A stretch of 31,854 nucleotides of DNA from a virus: positions 1 to 31,854 of IMG/VR virus record IMGVR_UViG_3300011992_000002; one strand, given 5' to 3'. Positions within the stretch are counted from its first letter, which is position 1, and each line of letters begins with the position of its first letter. The notes beneath the pieces are model-generated. The model was not told the origin of the DNA, searched no databases, and worked only from the letters and a program-made list of their open reading frames with translations. Below are positions 6,783 to 13,187 of the stretch, one piece after another. The translations under genes were made by a program, and so were the position numbers.

Positions 6783-6892
6783 TGTTTATGCCTCATCATC
6801 CATTTATCGACAATTTTTAGGAACTTGTCTAGATCACCATCTAAGGTCAAAGTCTCATTACAAACAGTGCATACCCAGAACACTTTTACCAT
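6779..6892 (-). CDS. 37-aa CxxC mini-protein
   Basis: A short frame between holin and LuxR genes: ATG at 6892, one base after the holin stop, and TGA overlapping the TTG start of the regulator. The product starts MVKVFWVCTVCNETLTLDGD and ends with a helix KFLKIVDKWMMRHKH. CxxC plus W..xH at the end suggests a treble-clef or zinc-knuckle fold. No strong ribosome-binding site, so translation is probably coupled. Function unknown. Confidence 0.5.
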   Translation of the reverse strand: MVKVFWVCTVCNETLTLDGDLDKFLKIVDKWMMRHKH

Positions 6893-6893
6893 A

Positions 6894-7229
6894 TTACGGG
6901 GGCGGCAGCACGAAATCTGGGTTAGTTGTAGGACTTACTCCTCCACCTGTGGCTGTTTCTATCTTTCCAGTTGCGCCAGATGGTTTCCATACTGCTAAGT
7001 AGGTTGTCTTGGTAAGAGTGAATATAATGAATGCACTCGTTCCAAGATCATGTAGATTGAGTGTGCCTTTTGTGTAGCTTACTATTATACTAGCTACTGC
7101 ACAGGCACCCACCCCTACAGCCACTCTGATAAAATTACGCCAATGCTGTCTTTGAACAAAAGCTATCACAAGCGGCAGAAATAAACCAACTAATGCACTT
7201 ATCTGTGTAAGTTGATTAGAGATAAACAT
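6894..7229 (-). CDS. Putative holin (three membrane segments)
   Basis: The product from the ATG at 7229 is 111 residues; GGGAG six bases upstream favours this over the ATG at 7244. Hydrophobic segments lie at about residues 10-25, 33-53 and 68-81, followed by a Gly/Pro-rich tail ending in PPP. Size, three membrane segments and position immediately after the endolysin are typical of phage holins, which form the membrane holes that release or activate endolysin. The sequence itself has no unique holin motif, so the call rests on context. Confidence 0.65.
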   Translation of the reverse strand: MFISNQLTQISALVGLFLPLVIAFVQRQHWRNFIRVAVGVGACAVASIIVSYTKGTLNLHDLGTSAFIIFTLTKTTYLAVWKPSGATGKIETATGGGVSPTTNPDFVLPPP

Positions 7230-7230
7230 A

Positions 7231-7977
7231 TTATGCTCCCACATGAATCATTGAGTGGACTTCTTCTATAACCCGATCTTCTCTATAGCAAACTTGACCA
7301 CCATTTGAGTTATTACCTATTGCTGTGTTACCCTCTATGCTTGCGAACGTTCCTTTAGCTTGATCTAACCATTTGATAAACAAACCTGTATGGTCTGGTG
7401 TACCATCACGGTCCCAATCGAAAGTTATTACATCACCTGGTACAACAGGGTGTGCTATACTTAAATGATTACGACCAGCTTGTGCATCAGCAGCCATATA
7501 CGGTACATAGCTGTAGTAGTGTCCCTGCACGAATGCTCTACTACGAACTAATGCATAACAATAACTAACAAAGATATTGCACCAGGGCACCTTATCCATC
7601 CCATACCACACACCGAATTTTTGATGATTTGATCCTGGTGGATCTTCTGTTACACCTTTGAATTTCATTGCTATTGCTAAGGCTTTCTCACCTAATGATT
7701 TTTTCTTAAGAGCAGCGCGACGACGTTTTGCTCTTGACTTCATTATTGGACTTGTTGGCGCACCCCTTAAAAAGCCATAAAGCTGATCGCTTGCATTATG
7801 ATTCGGGTTAGCGTATCCTAACCAGTATTTGGCTCTGTAAGCTGCTTGCGCTGTTAATGGATCATACTCACTATTAACTGGCCCGTTGTAATAGTGCTTA
7901 CTAGTAAGCGCTCGCTGAAACGCTGCTACATCGTTGCCCTTCTCATGCGGGCTAGTTAAGACTAACAATCTACCCAT
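7231..7977 (-). CDS. Endolysin: peptidoglycan-binding region plus CHAP amidase/peptidase
   Basis: The 248-residue lysin has an N-terminal peptidoglycan-binding-like region (about 1-72, with GNDVAAFQRALTSKHYYNG and a later repeat-like DPLTAQAAYRAKYWLGY), a basic linker rich in Arg/Lys (about 78-95), and a CHAP domain (about 96-248). The likely catalytic Cys is C133 in VPWCNIFVSYCY, with H196 in TPDHTGLF and E215/N217 in SIEGNT. CHAP enzymes cleave peptide or amide bonds in peptidoglycan. There is no signal peptide, so holin-dependent release is expected. AGGAG lies five bases before the ATG. The binding domain at the N-terminus and the catalytic domain at the C-terminus are in the reverse of the commonest order. 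Confidence 0.9.
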   Translation of the reverse strand: MGRLLVLTSPHEKGNDVAAFQRALTSKHYYNGPVNSEYDPLTAQAAYRAKYWLGYANPNHNASDQLYGFLRGAPTSPIMKSRAKRRRAALKKKSLGEKALAIAMKFKGVTEDPPGSNHQKFGVWYGMDKVPWCNIFVSYCYALVRSRAFVQGHYYSYVPYMAADAQAGRNHLSIAHPVVPGDVITFDWDRDGTPDHTGLFIKWLDQAKGTFASIEGNTAIGNNSNGGQVCYREDRVIEEVHSMIHVGA

Positions 7978-7985
7978 AACTCTCC

Positions 7986-8327
7986 TTAATTACTACAATT
8001 GATACTAGAATATGCTTTTTGTGCGTTCTCTAATATTTTGAGTGATGTACGTAAATCTGTTGGTGATAACCCATCAAAACCTTTTGGATTTGCTTTTAAG
8101 AATTTTCTACTATTGCTTACTTGTAACTCGTTAATAACTTTCTGTGCACAAATAACTTTATGTGAGGCGACTCCTTCCTGCGCCAATCTACGATTGACGA
8201 TACCAAAAGAGTGATCTATATTAATCTGATGCGTTAATAAAAAAGCTACAACAACAAGAGAAATCACATTGAATAGAAAAGCTATTGCTACTTCCCAGCG
8301 TTTTAATGGGATAATTTTTAAGGGCAT
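7986..8327 (-). CDS. Single-pass membrane protein, 113 aa
   Basis: Start taken at the ATG at 8327 (MPLKIIPLKRWE), ten bases inside the collagen-like gene; a TTG at 8357 would add ten residues. A hydrophobic segment (VAIAFLFNVISLVVVAFLL, about residues 12-30) is followed by a polar helical domain with three Cys. Upstream of the endolysin and downstream of another anchored protein, it could be a lysis accessory or spanin-like protein, but I see no lipobox and cannot name a family. Confidence 0.6.
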   Translation of the reverse strand: MPLKIIPLKRWEVAIAFLFNVISLVVVAFLLTHQINIDHSFGIVNRRLAQEGVASHKVICAQKVINELQVSNSRKFLKANPKGFDGLSPTDLRTSLKILENAQKAYSSINCSN

Positions 8328-8923
8328 GGGTGTGGGTGTAGTTTTGTAGGTTTGCAAGACGAAGGTTTTGGTGTAGTCACTGTTTTACTAGGTGTAGTTA
8401 CTGTCTTAGTAGGTGTTGTTACAGGTGTTGTTACAGTTTTAACAGGTGTAGTTATTGTTTTACCAGGTGTGGTTACGGGTGTAGTTATTGTTTTACCAGG
8501 TGTGGTTACTGTTGTTGTTACTGTTGTTGTTACAGTGGTGATTTGTGTTGACCCATTTCCGTTGTCACCTTTATCACCCTTAGCACCAGGTGGTCCAGGT
8601 GGTCCTACTAATCCAGGTATACCACGTAAACCTATTACGCCCATAAATCCTCTCTGGCCTCTATTCCCTTTCGCACCTGTTTTGCCTGTTTTGCCTATTT
8701 TACCTTGTGAACCAGTTAAACCTTGTGGGCCTGGTACGCCTGCACGTCCAACAAGACCTATGTGTCCTGGTGTACCCTCTACTATCTGTCTTTCGTGAAT
8801 AACAATTCTCTTGATTGTAGTAATTTCATGTTGCTGTTTGGTATAAAGATAACCAGCGAAAATACCACTTAACGCTATCATTAGCCAGGCAAACGTAACT
8901 CTCGTACGGCGTGAAAAATTCAT
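8318..8923 (-). CDS. Membrane-anchored collagen-like protein with Thr/Pro-rich tail
   Basis: From ATG 8923, which overlaps the preceding stop as TAATG, the product is 201 residues. After a basic start (MNFSRRTR) comes a membrane segment (about 9-27, VTFAWLMIALSGIFAGYLY), a polar helix (28-49), then 25 uninterrupted Gly-X-Y triplets (50-124, for example GPPGPPGAKGDKGDN), then a 77-residue tail of TTV, TTP and KTITTPV repeats. The Gly-X-Y run implies a collagen triple helix; the anchor with no obvious cleavage site implies a type II membrane protein facing outwards. Most phage collagen-like repeats are in tail fibres, so an anchored version among lysis genes is unusual. A virion or fibre role is not excluded. 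Confidence 0.85.
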   Translation of the reverse strand: MNFSRRTRVTFAWLMIALSGIFAGYLYTKQQHEITTIKRIVIHERQIVEGTPGHIGLVGRAGVPGPQGLTGSQGKIGKTGKTGAKGNRGQRGFMGVIGLRGIPGLVGPPGPPGAKGDKGDNGNGSTQITTVTTTVTTTVTTPGKTITTPVTTPGKTITTPVKTVTTPVTTPTKTVTTPSKTVTTPKPSSCKPTKLHPHPCP

Positions 8924-9075
8924 TAGTGTATCGCCCACCATGCTATTGTTAATGTTGTAGCAATCACAAGATATACTAACATTAGTTGAGATCGCCAACA
9001 CCATAACCACTGCAACAAGCGTTCATACCAATTACGTGCTTTACCGTTTCTAGGACGCCACCTTAAGTCAGGCAC
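8923..9075 (-). CDS. Tryptophan-rich small membrane protein, 50 aa
   Basis: An ORF starting at GTG 9075 (or TTG 9084) and ending with TAA that shares a base with the collagen-like gene start. The product MPDLRWRPRNGKARNWYERL is basic and Trp-rich, then a membrane segment (MLVYLVIATTLTIAWWAIH) ends the protein. It fills a gap between two lysis-region genes in the same strand and overlap style. Start codon uncertain; AGAGAG lies ten bases before the GTG. Function unknown. Confidence 0.55.
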   Translation of the reverse strand: MPDLRWRPRNGKARNWYERLLQWLWCWRSQLMLVYLVIATTLTIAWWAIH

Positions 9076-9076
9076 T

Positions 9077-9271
9077 TCAATCAAGCTCTCTTGTTCCTAC
9101 TATTGTTTTAAAGAAAATCATTCCTGTTGCAGCAGGAATTAATGCAGGATTAGCCCCCTTGTCAACAAAACCAGCATATGTCATTAATACGACTCCTACA
9201 TATCTTACTAATGTAGGAAATATATCGTCGAATTTATGTCGTAATGATCGCTCCGTGAATTTATTAGGCAT
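9077..9271 (-). CDS. Small membrane protein, 64 aa
   Basis: After a charged N-terminus (MPNKFTERSLRHKFDDIF) there is a hydrophobic segment TLVRYVGVVLMTYAGFV, then GANPALIPAATGMIFFKTIV, suggesting one or two membrane passes. Small actinobacteriophage proteins near endolysin and holin share the pattern of a first hydrophobic helix, a polar turn with NPALI, and a second helix. It may be a holin-like or structural membrane protein. The ribosome-binding site is weak. Confidence 0.6.
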   Translation of the reverse strand: MPNKFTERSLRHKFDDIFPTLVRYVGVVLMTYAGFVDKGANPALIPAATGMIFFKTIVGTRELD

Positions 9272-9283
9272 TCTAAAAACCTA

Positions 9284-9706
9284 TTAATTAACAGAATTAC
9301 CGTACCACTGGCTATTGCTAAACCAGCATATACTTGACCCATTTACTACTATTTGTCCTTCTATCGCATCTTGTGGAGGATTACCAATAACAGGAATTTC
9401 TGATGAAGGAATGCCAAACCATGTATCACCAATTTTCCAATGTAACCCATTATCAAGTCCTATTACAATTTGTCCATTTACGGTGTCTTGTGGTATATCA
9501 CCAACAATAGATTTCTCACCTATTAATGAATACCACAGATTATTACTAAACCAATTAATAGAGTTATCTAAACCAATAGCAATCTGTCCATCCACAGCAT
9601 CTTGTGGTAAATCCGTCACATTATAAATCGGAAATGTAGGAGCTGTTTGTGGTTTATGAACCATATATTCAAGTGCGGATAGTCGTCGATGAAAAAGATC
9701 AATCAT
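9284..9706 (-). CDS. Fibre-type protein with three 35-40-aa repeats
   Basis: Start at ATG 9706, overlapping the upstream stop (ATGA); the longer frame to 9739 would overlap more. Residues 1-26 (MIDLFHRRLSALEYMVHKPQ, then APTFP) resemble the start of the upstream fibre-type protein. Residues 27-138 comprise three repeats, each with PQDAVDGQIAIGLDN followed by a W-rich end (SINWFSNNLWYS). The repeats look like short beta units that could trimerise. No catalytic motif is seen. Likely a small tail-tip or receptor-binding component. Confidence 0.65.
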   Translation of the reverse strand: MIDLFHRRLSALEYMVHKPQTAPTFPIYNVTDLPQDAVDGQIAIGLDNSINWFSNNLWYSLIGEKSIVGDIPQDTVNGQIVIGLDNGLHWKIGDTWFGIPSSEIPVIGNPPQDAIEGQIVVNGSSICWFSNSQWYGNSVN

Positions 9707-10644
9707 GCCGTAATGTACCACAACATAGCGCCCTTCCATGCATTTGCACCACTTGAATAAGCTTGTCCTGCACCATTAAAAGAGTTAATTACATCTCCTA
9801 CCATTAATGTACCTTGATCTATCTCATAGGTAGGATTTCCAGTTCCTGCAATTAAATAGGCGTCTGCTCCCCAAGATTGTGTATTTCGTAGATATGACTG
9901 TTTAGATCCTGCAAATCCTCTTGATTGTGCTTGTAAGAATCCATCATACCCACTTATACCACCAAAACCTCCAACACCACCGACTTTTGCGGTAATAAAA
10001 ATAACGAATAACATGCTACGATCCATTGAAACTGATCCTATAGTTGGAACAGTCAATGTTACTTGATTAGAAGTATATACCGTTGTGTTATGCCAAGATG
10101 TAGAAGCCTCCAATACAGGCCATGAATCAGGTATTCCTGGTTCAAAACGTATTAACCAGGTCGACATATAACGATCGTAAACAGGATTATCCCAAGTAGC
10201 GGTAATAGTGTCTACATTATGTGTTAAACCAAAACCACCCGATGTGGGGTCTGTAGCAAAATAACTGATATAAACACCATCGTTCACATTTGGTGAACTA
10301 GCTTCAAAATCAAAATTACTTTGACTCCAATAAGTATTTCCTTTATTATCTACTACTTGATAACACGAACCGAAGAGGGCACCACTTGATGGAGTCGATG
10401 GTGCCATAGCCATAACCCATATCATATCTGTGGATCGTACATCTTCATACTGTACTGTCATACTTAGTGTGTTGTCAAGAGTCCCGCTACCTACTGAACC
10501 AATTTCACCAACTGTAACTAGAAGCCCTCTTGATGCTGTAGCAGTTAAATCATACTTAGGCACAGTTGGAGCAGCATTAATACGTCTAGCAGCATTCTCG
10601 GCCTTAACAAGTCTATGATGAAACATTTCTTCTGGGGTACTCAT
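9703..10644 (-). CDS. Minor tail / fibre protein, 313 aa
   Basis: The N-terminus (MSTPEEMFHHRLVKAENAAR, then APTVPKYDLT) is a helical adapter followed by a beta-rich body (about 35-313) with many short Gly/Ser segments, for example VGGVGGFGGISGYDGF. I read it as a tail-tip fibre or receptor-binding type protein by position and composition, not by a named family. It overlaps the upstream gene by one base (TAATG) and the next gene by four (ATGA). Confidence 0.65.
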   Translation of the reverse strand: MSTPEEMFHHRLVKAENAARRINAAPTVPKYDLTATASRGLLVTVGEIGSVGSGTLDNTLSMTVQYEDVRSTDMIWVMAMAPSTPSSGALFGSCYQVVDNKGNTYWSQSNFDFEASSPNVNDGVYISYFATDPTSGGFGLTHNVDTITATWDNPVYDRYMSTWLIRFEPGIPDSWPVLEASTSWHNTTVYTSNQVTLTVPTIGSVSMDRSMLFVIFITAKVGGVGGFGGISGYDGFLQAQSRGFAGSKQSYLRNTQSWGADAYLIAGTGNPTYEIDQGTLMVGDVINSFNGAGQAYSSGANAWKGAMLWYITA

Positions 10645-11906
10645 TATCCCTCAGCTGTTCCCGCAGTTGCCACAGTGTTATAAATCTGCTTGAGAGTAAA
10701 GTCAACTACAACTTCACCCTCATCAGTAGTCGTTGCATTATAACTAACGAGTTGTTGTGGACTATCAATTTTATGTGCTATCATTTCGTAATTAATATAG
10801 ATAGCTCTACCTTTACGAAAAGTAGACCAAAAATTGCTTATACGTGCAGGATTAACCTTTAAAGGGATAATATGTTGAGGGTTCAGATCAAGTGAAAGCT
10901 GTTTCTGAGTTTTGGCTATAAGTTCATCTACATTACGAACATCTCCAAAATCATAATTTTGATCTAATCTAGTAAATACAATTTGATTAGTACTGTCACC
11001 GTAAGCTCTGGCTAACGTCGTTGCAGTAGCTAATCCAGCACCTGTACCCTCTACATGGGTTGCAGCAGGACCATTATTAGTAAACTCCAAGTCATCGGGT
11101 GTATGGGCGTCGTCACTCCCATCAAATGTATAGATAATCGTAGGAGATGAGTTATTACCATATCTATAAGGAGTAGCCCAAAAAATTTTCTTATCATGGC
11201 TAATCCACCAATCAAAGCCAATACCTATACCAGCTAAACTTGTAATAAGACTATTCATAAAACCGGTATCACCGAGCGTTAACTGATAATTTGTCTTAAC
11301 ACCAGACAGACTAGCTAGATTACTTATATCGAAGATTTGTCGATTAGGAACATTCATTGTAGTACTAAATATATCACTGAATATGCGTATAACATCTCGC
11401 AGACTTGCCTGATAAACAAGTCCAGCAGGTGTAAGGACACCAGAACCAGTTATTTCATCATTCTGGAAAGTATTAGTAAACTTGTAATCTTGTGTATGAT
11501 CTACAGGTGTATATGGTATAGTGCGACCGTCAAACGGATACATCCATCTTTCTAAATAATGTTCCCACGTTTTACCAGCAACACTCATTATATCTGAACC
11601 AAGTATAGTAGTCCATGAAACAGTAGGACCAGCTTGAATAACTACGTTACCATACCGTAATCTGTAATATGTTCTATAAGGTCCAATAAAATCGTGACCA
11701 GTAACTACCGTACCACCATCTTGGTCTAATGCAGACAGACTGTATTGCCAACTACAATTACCGACTCCATTGTTACTCAGCCCATTACCAATTTGATCGT
11801 CGAAAGCTAACTGTTCTGGATATGTCGAAACAAAGTTACCGGGTGCAAATAGAGGGTCTGCCGACAGATCTATGTAATACTTACCATCAGCGCTTACAGT
11901 AGGCAT
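10644..11906 (-). CDS. Minor tail protein, Siphovirus ReqiPepy6 Gp37-like hub
   Basis: The 420-residue protein has a beta-rich N-terminus (DGKYYIDLSADPLF), then a WTTILGSDIMSVAGKTWEHY segment, an extended loop, and a C-terminal domain with FDWWISHDKKIFWATP and DVRNVDELIAKTQKQ. The sequence pattern of an initial conditional loop, the AGKTWEHYLERW turn and a C-terminal FTLKQIYNT strand fits the Gp37-like family of siphophage tail-tip proteins, which form the hub at the distal tail and may carry the central channel. Position after the distal tail protein supports it. Confidence 0.72.
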   Translation of the reverse strand: MPTVSADGKYYIDLSADPLFAPGNFVSTYPEQLAFDDQIGNGLSNNGVGNCSWQYSLSALDQDGGTVVTGHDFIGPYRTYYRLRYGNVVIQAGPTVSWTTILGSDIMSVAGKTWEHYLERWMYPFDGRTIPYTPVDHTQDYKFTNTFQNDEITGSGVLTPAGLVYQASLRDVIRIFSDIFSTTMNVPNRQIFDISNLASLSGVKTNYQLTLGDTGFMNSLITSLAGIGIGFDWWISHDKKIFWATPYRYGNNSSPTIIYTFDGSDDAHTPDDLEFTNNGPAATHVEGTGAGLATATTLARAYGDSTNQIVFTRLDQNYDFGDVRNVDELIAKTQKQLSLDLNPQHIIPLKVNPARISNFWSTFRKGRAIYINYEMIAHKIDSPQQLVSYNATTTDEGEVVVDFTLKQIYNTVATAGTAEG

Positions 11907-11909
11907 GAT

Positions 11910-12707
11910 TTAGATAATACCATTGTCCGTATCAAAAGGTCCCCAATAACCAGTTGGATGTACAAAGTCCAACTCGCCTATTGATATCTGAGTTACTGTA
12001 GCAAACGTAGCTGAGTCTTGATATAAAACGTCTATACTAGAAGGTGTTGTTACACTTGTTACAGTTGTAGAATCAAGAATACCAGGATTATATATTTCGT
12101 TGCTACTAGGTGTAGTTACACTTTTAAGTGTAGCACTTTCAACATTTGTAAATCCACCACCAAAATCAGTTGCTCTCCACGTCGTATCAGCAGCACCGAA
12201 AATACCAATGTAACCTATTGAATATGTAGCATCTGTGACAGATACTTTATCAGTCCATACACCTGAGTTAAAGATCGCTAATACAAGAGAACTGCCATTA
12301 GCTCTGAACCAAAGTTTATCACCTGCTGATAAAGTAAATGCTGTATAATTTGTTATTGGTGTAAGCGTAGTATTTGCAGCTCGCCATATTCGTAGACCAG
12401 AGCCTGGAGCATACCAAGCAAAATAACCACCAAGACTTGAAGTATTTGGGTTTCCCACCCGCAACCATAAACCAATACCATCTACTGTATTTAATATTGG
12501 TAGTGTTAAAAATGCCTCACTATCAGCAAATTGTCTTGCATTCCAATAAGCACCACATCTAACCGCAGAAGTTGCCAAACATTGGTTACTTACAAGTTCT
12601 AAATTTGCATCAGTTGTAACTACCTTATTAGTCCATGCACCACCGTCAGAAGGCGGATTTTCATCCGCTCTCACCATCGAATCTAATACTCCATTGATCG
12701 GTGGCAT
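11910..12707 (-). CDS. Tail protein with ConA-like domain and three 20-aa repeats
   Basis: Residues 1-185 look like a concanavalin A-like jelly-roll: an opening D-S-x-V-R-A-D segment, then AYWNARQFADSEAF, GIGLWLRVGNPN, and a late TTWRATDFGGG turn, the order common in phage minor tail proteins that bind glycans. Residues 189-248 hold three copies of a repeat with ATLKSVTTPSS, TTVTSVTTPSS and SATFATVTQIS. The same repeat fills the 1162-residue protein at 28155-31643. The gene sits between distal tail protein and hub, so the domain may contact the host surface. Confidence 0.72.
   Translation of the reverse strand: MPPINGVLDSMVRADENPPSDGGAWTNKVVTTDANLELVSNQCLATSAVRCGAYWNARQFADSEAFLTLPILNTVDGIGLWLRVGNPNTSSLGGYFAWYAPGSGLRIWRAANTTLTPITNYTAFTLSAGDKLWFRANGSSLVLAIFNSGVWTDKVSVTDATYSIGYIGIFGAADTTWRATDFGGGFTNVESATLKSVTTPSSNEIYNPGILDSTTVTSVTTPSSIDVLYQDSATFATVTQISIGELDFVHPTGYWGPFDTDNGII
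11964..12143 (-). repeat. Three 60-bp coding repeats shared with the giant gene
   Basis: This part of the ConA-like gene encodes three consecutive units of about 20 residues with the core xTTPSSxx and an aromatic/Asp start (for example ILDSTTVTSVTTPSSIDVL). Their period and motif match the array at 28290-30215, about 16 kb away. Shared origin by duplication or recombination is inferred. Confidence 0.7.
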
Positions 12708-13187
12708 CTAAGACCAGTAGTATTTCGTGCCGCTAGTAAGACCTGTAAAATACGGTGTAGGACTAAAGAAGGTGATTAAATATTTACTGTAGCCAGGATA
12801 ACCACCCTCTTGCGGTGCACTGAAAGCATCTATACTAACATCACAGCCGAAATGTTCTGTCTGACCAGTCATTAGTATATCCAACGACCCATTTTTGCGT
12901 ACCGTAGGTGTGGCAAGACTTGCAGCGCCAAACAAAGCTGCAACTAAAGTAAGTCGTTTGCTAACATAGTCTGTGGCATCATTAGCAATTAAGTCACCTT
13001 CAATGTGTATTTCCATTTCACCACGATACGTGAATGTAGGCCAGATACCGTGTTGTTCCATCTTTTTACGCGAACGATCACTACGTTGCACAACACTTAC
13101 ATCTAAGTGCGTGAACGGCGATATATCATCATTGAGATTATACGCTACTGCTGTCTCACCATTTGTGTATACGCAGCTATCTATCAT
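12708..13187 (-). CDS. Distal tail protein-like (Dit), 159 aa
   Basis: Follows the tape measure gene with a four-base overlap (ATGA type). The product has a beta-rich N-terminal region (FTHLDVSVVQRSDRSRKKME, then GIWPTFTYRGEMEIHIEG) and a C-terminal part ending FFSPTPYFTGL. A Dit-like protein would form the ring at the tail end between tape measure and hub. The ordering tape measure, Dit, tip protein is standard for siphophages. Homology was not tested. Confidence 0.6.
   Translation of the reverse strand: MIDSCVYTNGETAVAYNLNDDISPFTHLDVSVVQRSDRSRKKMEQHGIWPTFTYRGEMEIHIEGDLIANDATDYVSKRLTLVAALFGAASLATPTVRKNGSLDILMTGQTEHFGCDVSIDAFSAPQEGGYPGYSKYLITFFSPTPYFTGLTSGTKYYWS

Noticed and set aside
8352-8798. 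Plus-strand 148-aa Gly/Val/Pro ORF
   Set aside because: Mirror of the collagen-like repeats on the opposite strand; no ribosome-binding site and wrong strand for the region.
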